DNA from: Fusicatenibacter saccharivorans
Lineage (GTDB): Bacteria; Bacillota; Clostridia; Lachnospirales; Lachnospiraceae
Direction of reading: 5' to 3'
DNA length: 64,000 nt
NCBI RefSeq assembly: GCF_015557635.1
Contig: NZ_JADNOP010000002.1
Location: 234,268-298,267 of the forward strand
Notes under the pieces: model-generated
What the model was told of the DNA's origin: nothing
Seen by the model: the letters and a program-made list of their open reading frames with translations, nothing else
Database searches by the model: none
Made by a program: the position numbers and the translations under genes
Part shown: one piece after another, positions 17,764 through 26,819 of the stretch
How positions within the stretch are numbered: the first letter of the stretch is position 1
How the letters are laid out: each line of letters begins with the position of its first letter

Positions 17764-19499
17764 GCATTCCCCTCCTTTCCATAGTTTTCCAGTACCATCT
17801 GGCTGTCGTACAGATGACGGTATGCGCCGTTCTGTTCCATCAGTTCCGCATGCGTTCCACGCTCGCAGATGGTACCGTTTTTCAGGAAATAAATCTGATC
17901 TGACTGTACGACGTTCGCAAGGCGGTGGGAAATCAGCAATACCGTTTTCGTCTTTGCGAGTTCATGAATCACATTCATGATCAGCTCTTCACTCTCGACA
18001 TCAATATTCGATGCGGCTTCATCAAAGATATACACCGCACTGTCGCTCCGAAGCAGCGCCCGCGCAATCACAAGACGCTGGCACTGGCCGCCGGAGAGGT
18101 TTCCTGCTTTTTCGAGAAGCCCTGTCTGCAGTCCGTTCTGTGTCTGTAAGAATCCCAGCAGATTGACTTTCTGCAGAACCGCCTCCATCTCCTCCTTCGT
18201 CGCATCCGGTTTCGCCATGCGCAGGTTCTCTTCTACGGTTCCTTTAAATAAGTAACTGTTGTGGCGGACCAGAACAACGTGCTTCATCAGATCCGTCTCA
18301 GCGACTTCCGAGAGCGGCACACCGCCCAGGGTGATGCGCCCTGTATATCCACGGTTCTTTGCCGCAAGGATACCCGCAATCGTACTCTTTCCGCAGCCGG
18401 ATTCGCCGACCAGCGATACAAAACTGCCCGCCGGGAGTGTAAGGTCAATGCCTTTTAAGATTTCCCGGTCTTCTTCATAGGAAAAATGCACATCCTCCAA
18501 CACAACATCCAGCGGTCCGTCCGGCAGCGTCCGTTCTCCCGCCTGCGGCTCCGGCAGATCAAGGATTTTGAAAATCTTGTCACTCGCCGCCATGCCGTTC
18601 ATCGCAATGTGGAAGAACGATCCGAGCAGACGCAGCGGCAGGAAAAACTCACTCGCCAGCAGCACAATGCAGAGCGTGCCGGACACGGTGAGGTTTCCTT
18701 TCAGAAATTCCGATACCGCCACCGCCATGCCAACCGCCGCGCCGCCGTATGCTACGATGTCCATCACGCTCGTTGAGTTGAGCTGCATCGTCAGAACTTT
18801 CATCGTGATCCGGCGGAAGTTCTGGGATTCCACATCCATCTCGTCGGCTTTCTGCTGGTCGGCCTGATAAATTTTTAATGTCGTCAGACCCTGCAGATTT
18901 TCAAGGAAGGAATCGCCAAGGCCGGTGTAAATGCTCCAGTATTTGTTCAGCAGCTTCTTCGCAATCTTCTGCACAACCACAATCGAAATCGGGATCAGCG
19001 GCACACAGATCAGAAGAATCACGCTCGCTTTCATGCTCACCCGGCAGAGGATCACAAACAAGGTGAGCGGCGCAATCAGGCTGTAGAACAGCTGCGGAAG
19101 ATACTTTCCAAAATAGGTTTCGAGCTGCTCCACGCCTTCCGTGGATACCTGTACGACCTCCGAGGATGATACCTGTTCGCTGTAGGATGCCCCCAGTTTC
19201 AGCATTTTCTCATAAATTTTCTCACGCAGAATCCGTTTCACATCCACACACGCAAGATACGACGACCGCGCGCCCATCCGCTCGCAGAAAAAGCGGATCA
19301 CAACAACAATTGCCAGTGTAAAAATCGTCCGTTTCACAGCCGCTGCCGTTACCGCACCATACACGACCCGTTCCAGCAGATCGGCGACCGTAAATACCGC
19401 GATCACCTGCGACAGAAGCGCCGCCCACTGCCACAGAATCGTGTACACGATATACTTTTTCGCGTGGGACAGCAGCCCCACCAGTCTTGTTTTAATCAT
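17760..19499 (-). CDS. ABC exporter half-transporter, CydD-like
   Basis: A 579-residue half-transporter with six membrane segments (about 18-300). Its ATPase domain has Walker A GESGCGKSTIAGIL, signature LSGGQCQRLVIARA, and VYIFDEAASNID in place of the usual DEPT, plus LLISHRLANV. It is the first member of the exporter pair and overlaps the second by four bases. It follows two small genes (DUF454 and YgbA-type) in the same direction, so all four probably form one operon. Heme, a thiol or a peptide are possible substrates; the sequence does not decide. Confidence 0.85.
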   Translation of the reverse strand: MIKTRLVGLLSHAKKYIVYTILWQWAALLSQVIAVFTVADLLERVVYGAVTAAAVKRTIFTLAIVVVIRFFCERMGARSSYLACVDVKRILREKIYEKMLKLGASYSEQVSSSEVVQVSTEGVEQLETYFGKYLPQLFYSLIAPLTLFVILCRVSMKASVILLICVPLIPISIVVVQKIAKKLLNKYWSIYTGLGDSFLENLQGLTTLKIYQADQQKADEMDVESQNFRRITMKVLTMQLNSTSVMDIVAYGGAAVGMAVAVSEFLKGNLTVSGTLCIVLLASEFFLPLRLLGSFFHIAMNGMAASDKIFKILDLPEPQAGERTLPDGPLDVVLEDVHFSYEEDREILKGIDLTLPAGSFVSLVGESGCGKSTIAGILAAKNRGYTGRITLGGVPLSEVAETDLMKHVVLVRHNSYLFKGTVEENLRMAKPDATKEEMEAVLQKVNLLGFLQTQNGLQTGLLEKAGNLSGGQCQRLVIARALLRSDSAVYIFDEAASNIDVESEELIMNVIHELAKTKTVLLISHRLANVVQSDQIYFLKNGTICERGTHAELMEQNGAYRHLYDSQMVLENYGKEGNA

Positions 19500-19512
19500 A
19501 AGTACCTCTCTT

Positions 19513-19860
19513 TTATGCTTTTGCTTTTCGCTTCTCTCTCATGCTGCAAATCAAATGCCAGATAGCTAAAATCGGATGATACAGCAGCATCCTCGGCCCC
19601 GAAAACCGCATAACGGCGCGGATCTTTTCCCGCATTTCCGGCTTGTAGCAGTGTACTTTGCAGTTTGCGCAGAATGTTTTCTGTTCCATGAAGGGACATT
19701 TCTGGCTCCGCTGTTTTGCATAGTCCGCTAATTTCTGACATTCCGGACACATTCCGCCGGATGCATGCCCCTCTTTTCCATGGTTCTTCCGGCAGTACAG
19801 GCGGATCATCTCTTCCACGACGTACTGTTCTTTCTGCCGCTTTTTTTCTACTTTGTTCAT
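19513..19860 (-). CDS. YgbA-type nitrous oxide-stimulated promoter family protein
   Basis: A 115-residue cysteine-rich cytoplasmic protein with motifs [31 protein letters not shown] and [19 protein letters not shown]. Six or more cysteines could bind metal or an iron-sulfur centre. This matches the YgbA family, whose E. coli member is induced by nitric oxide. The ATG overlaps the stop of the DUF454 gene (ATGA), so the two are translated together. It links the ABC exporter operon to nitrosative or heme stress, by inference only. Confidence 0.82.
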   Translation of the reverse strand: MNKVEKKRQKEQYVVEEMIRLYCRKNHGKEGHASGGMCPECQKLADYAKQRSQKCPFMEQKTFCANCKVHCYKPEMREKIRAVMRFSGPRMLLYHPILAIWHLICSMREKRKAKA

Positions 19861-20261
19861 TTTGTTTCTCCTAGGATATGATCTTCTGTTTTTACGGTTT
19901 TGACCCGCAGGAAGAAATACAAAATATGGCACATCCATACCACAGCAATACAGATTCTTCCGATCGGCACATTCTTCATAGCAAAAAAGCCAATCGCCAT
20001 CACAACCGTTACCATCCCGTTAATTTTACATTTCGTTCCTACCGTCATCGCCCGATGCTGTACGAAGCTGGCGAGATGCTTCTTATATAACTGGGTCCCA
20101 ATAAACCAGCTGTGCAGCCGTTCCGAACTTTTCGCAAAGCAGAACAGGGTTGCCATATAGAATGGAACTGTCGGCAGAATCGGAAGCACAATACCGATGG
20201 TACCAAATCCCAGACACAGAAAGCCGAGTACGATCCAAAATATTTTAAATGGACTCTTCAT
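19857..20261 (-). CDS. DUF454 (YbaN) family membrane protein
   Basis: A 134-residue protein with membrane segments at about 7-40 and 88-118. The DUF454 hallmark is the N-terminal [22 protein letters not shown] segment, followed by [13 protein letters not shown]. The function is unknown; the family is often found near heme and iron genes. AAAGGAGGAAAATT precedes the ATG. It is first in the operon with the YgbA-type gene and the exporter pair. Confidence 0.85.
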   Translation of the reverse strand: MKSPFKIFWIVLGFLCLGFGTIGIVLPILPTVPFYMATLFCFAKSSERLHSWFIGTQLYKKHLASFVQHRAMTVGTKCKINGMVTVVMAIGFFAMKNVPIGRICIAVVWMCHILYFFLRVKTVKTEDHILGETK

Positions 20262-20303
20262 AATTTTCCTCCTTTCTCACCGAATATTAAAATAGAAAAA
20301 TAG

Positions 20304-20334
20304 CCGCTCATGGTTCTTGCGAATACATGAGCGG
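20304..20334 (-). terminator. Hairpin with T-rich tail between CRISPR array and DUF454 gene
   Basis: A perfect 9-base-pair stem CCGCTCATG / CATGAGCGG is followed on the minus strand by CTATTTTTCTATTTT. It lies after the leader-distal end of the CRISPR array and in front of the DUF454 operon, so it may end the pre-crRNA, attenuate the operon, or both. Confidence 0.7.
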
Positions 20335-20358
20335 TTAGTTGTCGCTTACGCTAGTTAT

Positions 20359-20387
20359 AGATTAACATTATTTAACTTTCATGTCAA
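20359..20387 (-). promoter_or_regulatory. Possible promoter of the DUF454-exporter operon
   Basis: TTGACA (20382-20387) and TAATCT (20359-20364) on the minus strand, 17 bases apart; the -10 is weak. If used, the hairpin at 20304-20334 falls inside its leader. Confidence 0.4.
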
Positions 20388-20449
20388 ACACATTTCACTC
20401 CTGAGAGAACGCTTTGCAATCGTAGGACAGTATCCTCGCGCACCTCCTT

Positions 20450-20743
20450 ATTTTAACTCATGCTCCCACGAGGTGAGTGACCATTTCCTTTTTCTTTTCC
20501 GATGACTCGCGTCAAATTTCCATTCTTTCTTCTGCTAAGATAGCAACGATCGTATCTGATATTGTGCTACCGTATGGCGTATTTCAACCTTTGTTCCCCT
20601 AAAGGGAGCAAAGGTTCATAACGCGAATTTCGTCAATGATCCACCATTTCAATCCACACTCCCGCGGAGGGAGCGACTCCGCCACCTAGATCAGGGCGCC
20701 CGTCTGCTTCCATTTCAATTCTCGCTTCCGAGAGGGGAGCGAC
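20450..20743 (-). repeat. Decayed leader-distal CRISPR repeats
   Basis: Repeat-like units of 32 bases lie at 20450-20481, 20516-20547, 20581-20612, 20646-20677 and 20712-20743. The spacing is a regular 65-66 bases. The unit at 20516 keeps only about 20 of 32 consensus positions and the one at 20581 keeps mainly its ends, while 20646 and 20712 differ at a few positions. The period shows they belong to the array. Confidence 0.85.
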
Positions 20744-21998
20744 TGTCCGATAACATTGATATACCATCTGTTTCCGATTTCAATCCACGCTCCCACGAGG
20801 GGAGCGACCCGCCAAACTTCGGCCTGTACACGATACCGATAATTTCAATCCACGCTCCCGCGAGGGGAGCGACCATTCTACGAAAAGCGTTTTCGCTACC
20901 AATAGAAATTTCAATCCACGCTCCCGCGAGGGGAGCGACGCCTCCGAGGAGGATGTGTTGTCTGACGTATCATATTTCAATCCACGCTCCCGCGAGGGGA
21001 GCGACGTGTATGGGTGTTGCAGCGATAAACAGTATAACGGTATTTCAATCCACGCTCCCGCGAGGGGAGCGACGCATAGCCCGATCCACATCAAATCCAT
21101 AAATATAAAATTTCAATCCACGCTCCCGCGAGGGGAGCGACCTAGTTCTTCTTTGCGTTTTATTTTAGAGTCATATTTCAATCCACGCTCCCGCGAGGGG
21201 AGCGACGATAGAAGCACATCCCTGGCGTAAGATCACACACATTTCAATCCACGCTCCCGCGAGGGGAGCGACGCGGAAGATCGTCAAGGCGATTTTAACA
21301 CGCATGATTTCAATCCACGCTCCCGCGAGGGGAGCGACCCGAACACAGGGCGAAGAAAGTTCGAACACGTATATTTCAATCCACGCTCCCGCGAGGGGAG
21401 CGACGGGGATTCTTTTGTGATTCTGTTTGCATTGATTGAATTTCAATCCACGCTCCCGCGAGGGGAGCGACGACGGAACCGTCCTGATGGGCCATTCCGA
21501 CGGCATTTCAATCCACGCTCCCGCGAGGGGAGCGACGGAAATTCCGAAAGGAACCAGAGTCACAAATGGAATTTCAATCCACGCTCCCGCGAGGGGAGCG
21601 ACGCACCGTGATTACAGTGCCGGAAGAGAACACCAATTTCAATCCACGCTCCCGCGAGGGGAGCGACAGGATCCGGAATTACCTCGATGCTGTCTCTGTA
21701 CTGATTTCAATCCACGCTCCCGCGAGGGGAGCGACACATGTGGCAGTTCCGCGATGGTGACAACATTAAATTTCAATCCACGCTCCCGCGAGGGGAGCGA
21801 CTGGGCCTGGGCGTTGACGATCTAACGAATTATTTATTTCAATCCACGCTCCCGCGAGGGGAGCGACTGCCGAAGCCCTTCAAAACTGTGTTAATGTTTC
21901 ATTTCAATCCACGCTCCCGCGAGGGGAGCGACCACTGCTGCCGAAATCCATCACAACGGCCATCGGATTTCAATCCACGCTCCCGCGAGGGGAGCGAC
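20450..21998 (-). CRISPR. Type I-C CRISPR array, 24 repeats including decayed ones
   Basis: The 32-base repeat (minus strand GTCGCTCCCCTCGCGGGAGC, ending GTGGATTGAAAT) has the stem-loop and ATTGAAAT tail of type I-C repeats. Eighteen perfect copies run from 20842 to 21998 (starts 20842, 20908, 20974, 21042, 21110, 21175, 21241, 21307, 21373, 21440, 21505, 21571, 21636, 21704, 21770, 21836, 21901, 21967). Spacers are 33-36 bases and all look different. One near-perfect copy is at 20777, followed by five increasingly decayed ones. The leader is on the cas2 side, so the perfect copies are the recent ones. Spacer targets are unknown. Confidence 0.98.
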
Positions 21999-22173
21999 TG
22001 CAATTTTATCTAAAATTCACCCTATGTTTTTAACCATTTCTCACAACGCTTCATCTTTCTCCTCCTTCCCTTTCCATTCTTTTCTTCCCCATCTTCTCAA
22101 TTCCAGCACCTTTTGTGCACTTTTTCAGGTGCGAATCTCCCGGGCTTTTTCTGTGTACTACCGATTCGCACCT
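21999..22173 (-). promoter_or_regulatory. CRISPR leader of the main array
   Basis: About 170 A/G-rich bases between cas2 and the first repeat. A perfect 10-base-pair inverted repeat AGGTGCGAAT (22127-22136) / ATTCGCACCT (22164-22173) overlaps the cas2 stop and lies about 130 bases from the first repeat. The same motif occurs at the orphan array at 59.5 kb. The leader ends TTGCA directly before the repeat. Confidence 0.8.
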
Positions 22174-22462
22174 AAAAAATCAACACCTGATCTACAGCTG
22201 TACCACGTTCTACACCGATATGTTCAACTTTAGTTTTATAATTGTTTCCCAGATAATAAAACCGAAGACTGTCTTTTTCTTCATCGATAATGTCTGCTAA
22301 AATAGATTTTAATACAATACACTGTGCATTATCCAATATACATTCGAATACAGAATTTTGCACCCGTCTTCCGTAGTTGGTACATTGTTTGGCGACTCTG
22401 CGCAAACGTTTTTTCCCCGCATCAGTTTCCGTATTGACATCATATGTGATCAATACCAGCAT
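22172..22462 (-). CDS. cas2: CRISPR-associated endonuclease Cas2
   Basis: A 96-residue Cas2 that forms the spacer-integration complex with Cas1. It starts MLVLITYDVNTETDAGKKRL with the family's conserved Asp in the first strand, followed by RRVAKQCTNYGRRVQNSVFE. It is last in the cas operon, ten bases after cas1 and next to the leader. Length is normal. Confidence 0.96.
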   Translation of the reverse strand: MLVLITYDVNTETDAGKKRLRRVAKQCTNYGRRVQNSVFECILDNAQCIVLKSILADIIDEEKDSLRFYYLGNNYKTKVEHIGVERGTAVDQVLIF

Positions 22463-22471
22463 CCTCCCACC

Positions 22472-23503
22472 TCACTTCCACAAAAATACAGGATAGCTGT
22501 CCAGATCCCCTCGCAGATATCTTGCGAGCAGCATCGCCTGCACATGAGGAACCATTCCCCATTCCACTTTTTCATTTAGATAGGGATGCATAATTGTTTC
22601 TTTTTTCTTATTCTGCCACTCTGTCAGCAGTTTCTTTCGAAGTTCATCGTCCATCAAAACTGCGCCATTTTCTTTTCTGGTAAAATTCTTTCCATTGACG
22701 ATTTTCTTATTAACAAGTGACAGCACAAAGCGATCCGCCATAACAGCTCTAAGTTCTTCAATCATATCCAGTGCCAGCGAAGCTCTGCCCGGTCTTTCGG
22801 TATGCAGATAGCCCATGTAAGGATCCAGACCAACCCCTTCCAACGCCGCTGCAATATTATTCGTCAGAAGCGTATACACAAATGACAGCATTGCATTCAT
22901 GTTATCCATAGGCGGTCTTTTGTTCCGCCCTTCAAACTTGAAATCTTTCTTCTGCTGCAAAATCAATTCGTCAAACACGCCAAAATAAACACTTGCTGCT
23001 TCACCCTCAAATCCTCTTAACTGCTCTTTTGACTCACAATTTTGAATCAGCTTCAAAGAATTTTTCAGATTCATAGACGCCGTTTTGACCCGCTCCGCAT
23101 CAATCTGCATTCCGTGATCTCGCACCGCTCGTTCCAGTACCCATCTTGCATTGTATACTTTTCCCAGAATACAATTTTTCGCAATTTCAAGACTGATTTC
23201 CGAATCCATGCAGCTATTGTATTGCTGTTCCCGCAGAACAATATTTCCTTTTGTTTTTCCCGTTACTCTAGCCAGAAACTTTCCTTGTGCTGTCAGAAAA
23301 CACAATGCTATATTTCGATCCGAGCAAGCTCCCATTAACGCCGGACTTACTCCACGATAACCAAAGGATACAATACTCTCCAAATTATGCAGCGGCAATC
23401 TTCCGAGTTCTTTATCATCCTCATAGATAACAATATTTTCCCCGTCAAGTCCCAGATAACTGTTCTCAGAAGTAACATACAACGTATTTAATAGCTTTTT
23501 CAT
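22472..23503 (-). CDS. cas1: CRISPR-associated endonuclease Cas1 (type I-C)
   Basis: The integrase of spacer acquisition. The 343 residues from the ATG at 23503 (MKKLLNTLYVTSENSYLGLD) include the catalytic region: Glu in RGFEGEAASVYFGVFD, His in MGYLHTERPGRASLALD and the following acidic residues. Its ATG overlaps the cas4 stop by four bases. An upstream in-frame ATG at 23590 is rejected since that stretch is cas4 in another frame. The enzyme looks intact. Confidence 0.97.
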   Translation of the reverse strand: MKKLLNTLYVTSENSYLGLDGENIVIYEDDKELGRLPLHNLESIVSFGYRGVSPALMGACSDRNIALCFLTAQGKFLARVTGKTKGNIVLREQQYNSCMDSEISLEIAKNCILGKVYNARWVLERAVRDHGMQIDAERVKTASMNLKNSLKLIQNCESKEQLRGFEGEAASVYFGVFDELILQQKKDFKFEGRNKRPPMDNMNAMLSFVYTLLTNNIAAALEGVGLDPYMGYLHTERPGRASLALDMIEELRAVMADRFVLSLVNKKIVNGKNFTRKENGAVLMDDELRKKLLTEWQNKKKETIMHPYLNEKVEWGMVPHVQAMLLARYLRGDLDSYPVFLWK

Positions 23504-24162
23504 TCCTCTTCCTCCAGTCTCTGTTCGATATAGGTTTTCACGGAAACCGTCTTGTTCAGTTTCGGAAGGCAGATGTCCTTTAGTGAACATGCATTACATA
23601 CTTTGCTCGGTTTCACTTTTGGTGTATACTTTCGTGCATAATATTGATGCATTTCCGCCAACATATGAATTACTTCTTCCCGCAATTCTTCTGTAATTTC
23701 TATCTGCTCCCGTCTTCTTGTTTCGCCATAGAAAATTGCTCCCTGCGCCACTCTGGTCGAAAACATTTCCTCCAGACATAACGCCTGTGCCACCACCTGA
23801 AGCTTGTCTTCTTCCGTAAGCTTAGGTTTGCCTTTCTTGTATTCCACAGGAAACACAGAATACAATCCTCTGTGTTCATGCAGCTGAATTCCATCTTCAC
23901 ATTTATGGAATTCAACCACATCACACTCCCCGCTGATTCCAAGTTCTCTCGAAGAAACCGGTAGCGCACGAACAATAATCGTATCTTTCCGCTTTTCTGT
24001 GAGATAAGGATCGTGTGCCTTTTTATGCATTAATTCACCCGTGACGGTATGTACGTTTTCAGCCCACTGCTGCTCCACATGAATCAATGCCCATTGTCTT
24101 CGGCAAAATTTGAAATGCTGAATTCCGGATATCATCAAATAATCATCTTCTGCATATTCCAT
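23500..24162 (-). CDS. cas4: CRISPR-associated exonuclease Cas4
   Basis: Cas4 trims pre-spacers and helps select the PAM. The 220 residues carry the RecB-like nuclease motifs GECDVVEF and FPVEYKKGKPK. The four cysteines expected for the Fe-S cluster are also present: one in FKFCRRQW near the start and three in CNACSLKDIC near the end. Its ATG shares one base with the cas7 stop (TAATG), and its stop overlaps the cas1 start. Confidence 0.96.
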   Translation of the reverse strand: MEYAEDDYLMISGIQHFKFCRRQWALIHVEQQWAENVHTVTGELMHKKAHDPYLTEKRKDTIIVRALPVSSRELGISGECDVVEFHKCEDGIQLHEHRGLYSVFPVEYKKGKPKLTEEDKLQVVAQALCLEEMFSTRVAQGAIFYGETRRREQIEITEELREEVIHMLAEMHQYYARKYTPKVKPSKVCNACSLKDICLPKLNKTVSVKTYIEQRLEEEE

Positions 24163-25073
24163 TAAACCATCCTTTTCACCTGAACTGACTCAGGAATGTC
24201 TTCTTTGCGCAAAGTAACTGTATAGTCCTGATATTTTCTTGGATATTCTACATCTTCCTTTCTTTTTACTTCTACCGCGTCAAATAACTTATATGCAGGG
24301 CAGTCACCAAGTTCTTTACTATGCTTGAATACAATCAGTTCACGAACCGCCATTTTGCCTCTCGCTGCAGAATGGTCATGCTCAAACATATTGATAATTG
24401 CTTCCCACAGCAAATCAAGATCTTCTTCTGTAAATCCCGTTACTTTACGGGCAAGGTTTGCTGAAATGAATCCTTCCGCACGGTATAATGCATAAGGTAC
24501 AATACTTTTACGCCCTATCTCTGTGTTTTTATCTTCTGCATCCTTTTCCGTTGTGATGGCAACTCTGGTAATTGTAACTTCCTGACTGATAATCGGATCA
24601 ATACTGCGTGCAAATCCAATCTGCACCGGGCCTCTTACCTGACCACAGTTCAGTGATGCTTTCACAAAGGTCGTCATGACCGCACCAAAGGTTCGGATAT
24701 CGAAAAAGTGATCACACATATAATTTCTTAATTTTACATCTGCATCCGGATCATTTCTTTTCAATTTTTTCAGTTCTTCTGTCACTTTTTTGTCTTCTGT
24801 TTCATTGACACCCACCGATACGCATGCTTCCCGATCACTTTGGTTAAGCGGAACATCTTTTTTAATATAGATTTTATAGCCATCCTCGTCTTCTTTTACG
24901 GTTTCAACATAATTTCTGATCTTTCTTTTCAGGCACACATCTGTAACAAGACCTAAGCCACTTTCAGGGTCAACACGCGGCATATTTCCAGCATCTGGAT
25001 CTCCGTTTGGGTTGCCATTTTCCACATCAAACAGTATTACAAATTCATATCTGTTTTTGATTACATCACTCAT
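24162..25073 (-). CDS. cas7: Cascade backbone protein Cas7 (Csd2, type I-C)
   Basis: The repeated subunit that coats the crRNA in the type I-C Cascade. The 303 residues begin with the characteristic FDVENGNPNGDPDAGNMPRVDPESG and include VRGPVQIGFARSIDPI. It directly follows cas8c with no gap and is followed by cas4, the standard I-C order. Confidence 0.96.
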   Translation of the reverse strand: MSDVIKNRYEFVILFDVENGNPNGDPDAGNMPRVDPESGLGLVTDVCLKRKIRNYVETVKEDEDGYKIYIKKDVPLNQSDREACVSVGVNETEDKKVTEELKKLKRNDPDADVKLRNYMCDHFFDIRTFGAVMTTFVKASLNCGQVRGPVQIGFARSIDPIISQEVTITRVAITTEKDAEDKNTEIGRKSIVPYALYRAEGFISANLARKVTGFTEEDLDLLWEAIINMFEHDHSAARGKMAVRELIVFKHSKELGDCPAYKLFDAVEVKRKEDVEYPRKYQDYTVTLRKEDIPESVQVKRMV

Positions 25074-26819
25074 TTATTTTTCCTCCTGTTTTTCATTTTT
25101 GCTCTGTTTCTGATGATAATAGCCCAAAATAAACTTTCCCTGTTCTTCCAATGATAATCTTTTTGGAAAATATTCTACTTCTTCGAAAATTTCTCTCAGT
25201 CTATCCTCATAATATTTTGCCAAATTTAGTTTATCTCTTTCCAATTTTCGTATATGACTGTTTTTCAATCTCATCAAAATCGGAAATACCATCGCTGGCG
25301 TTACGCAGGCAGAGTTAAAATAACGATCTCGAATGGTAGATTTTATTTCTTTGTTCGTATTTATCTTATTCGCACCAATCTGAATTGCCTCCAAGATCGA
25401 AAAAGCCTGTCCTAATTTAAAAGCAACATCATTACTTGTTTTTCCTGAATTCATACACGCTTCGCCTTCCTCCCATTTGTAATTTTTAATAAGATACGCT
25501 TTTATAATCGCTGCTCTTCCCCAGGTTACATCTCCCTGATCGGAACGTATTCTTATCAATGTATCAATATACAAGCTTGCCGGATATCTGTTATCCGAAA
25601 GAATTGCCTCCAGCACCATTGCTGCCATATGGGCAATAGCCTTTTTGTTTTTGGTTCTTTGATTGATTGTCTCTTGTAGCAAATCATCGACCCCAAGATA
25701 ATCTATTTCATCCTTTTTCGGTTTGGGAATATTAAGCCGCTGGTAATGTTTTTCCAGATTTTCCAACATATTTCCAAATGAATTTTCATAGAAAAATCTC
25801 ACGGACAATCTTGCTGCATTTGGTGACAGACACAAAACATAAAATTTCTGATCCTTATTGATTTTTATATCTTTTACGTCTATATATTGCCCCTCTGTAA
25901 GCTTTTCCAATATGTCATGCACGATATCCTCATTATCCTTCGTTGGATTCAGAAATGCAGAAAAGAAATTCTGATATTCCGTTTTAGCTCCTTCCGCCCA
26001 ATAAACAACCATGGACTCACCTAATGAGAATTTATACTTTTTTTGCGTCAAAAGATAATTCAACGCTGTAGTATAAGCAAATTCTGCATATTTTCCAACA
26101 GGTGCATTGTAACTTTGTGTTTTTCCATAGGATTCAAACGCTTTTTCATTAAATGAGATCAACGAAGCTCCACTGCTCTGTGCACCTGGAATACCTTTAA
26201 TATTTTTATGAATTCTGGAAATTTCATCCAAATTTCCTGTCACAAGACAAATTCCAGTTGCTTCTCCCTGTTTCTGATCCTGTGTCTTTTCCCATGCTTT
26301 CTGAACTTCCTCATCCTCCTGCGCATATTTTCCATTTACCCAGAAAATCAGATTGCCTCCTTCTGTCAGCTCCTCCCATGTTTCGGCAACTACTGGATTT
26401 TCCTTGGCCTGCTCTGGTTTCCAGCTTTCAAAGAATGCACAAATTGCATTTGCAGTTTCTCCCTGACTATTCTGTAATATCTGCAGATGTTTTTCTTTCG
26501 TCGCCTGAAAACATTCCTGCATTCTTTTGCTTGTTCCATCTTTGTCAATCCCTAACATGTATTTGGAATTGTCGCATAGAAAGTTAGCAGCTACACCTGA
26601 TGATCGTGTTACCATCGTCGGCACAAATAACGGCTGCGGACTTAATATTGTTTTTTTTCCTGCCTGCACTTCTCTTTTCAAACTTAAAATAGCTTGAATT
26701 TTTCCATCGCATGACAATTGAATCCCATAAGAAATTTTTTCTGTGCACCATCCTCGCCTTGAAATCTTTCCTTGTTTTTCCAGGTCTTCGTAATACTTGA
26801 CCAATGCTTGAAGAATCAT
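25074..26819 (-). CDS. cas8c: Cascade large subunit Cas8c (Csd1)
   Basis: The large subunit of the type I-C complex, which recognises the PAM. In I-C systems an internal start in this gene also yields the small subunit Cas11c. The 581 residues match Csd1 in length and in blocks such as NAPVGKYAEFAYTTALNYLL, DNRYPASLYIDTLIRIRSD and LGQAFSILEAIQIGANK. Its start overlaps the cas5c stop by four bases. The sequence is more A/T-rich than the housekeeping genes, as for the rest of the cas operon. Confidence 0.95.
   Translation of the reverse strand: MILQALVKYYEDLEKQGKISRRGWCTEKISYGIQLSCDGKIQAILSLKREVQAGKKTILSPQPLFVPTMVTRSSGVAANFLCDNSKYMLGIDKDGTSKRMQECFQATKEKHLQILQNSQGETANAICAFFESWKPEQAKENPVVAETWEELTEGGNLIFWVNGKYAQEDEEVQKAWEKTQDQKQGEATGICLVTGNLDEISRIHKNIKGIPGAQSSGASLISFNEKAFESYGKTQSYNAPVGKYAEFAYTTALNYLLTQKKYKFSLGESMVVYWAEGAKTEYQNFFSAFLNPTKDNEDIVHDILEKLTEGQYIDVKDIKINKDQKFYVLCLSPNAARLSVRFFYENSFGNMLENLEKHYQRLNIPKPKKDEIDYLGVDDLLQETINQRTKNKKAIAHMAAMVLEAILSDNRYPASLYIDTLIRIRSDQGDVTWGRAAIIKAYLIKNYKWEEGEACMNSGKTSNDVAFKLGQAFSILEAIQIGANKINTNKEIKSTIRDRYFNSACVTPAMVFPILMRLKNSHIRKLERDKLNLAKYYEDRLREIFEEVEYFPKRLSLEEQGKFILGYYHQKQSKNEKQEEK

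Noticed and set aside
20384..20423. A sixth decayed CRISPR repeat (ATTTCACTCCTGAGAG)
   Set aside because: It starts 58 bases before the next unit instead of 65-66 and matches poorly beyond its first bases.
20780..22013. Several ORFs with repeated RSREGSD or PSRERGLK units
   Set aside because: They are translations of the CRISPR repeats and spacers, not proteins.
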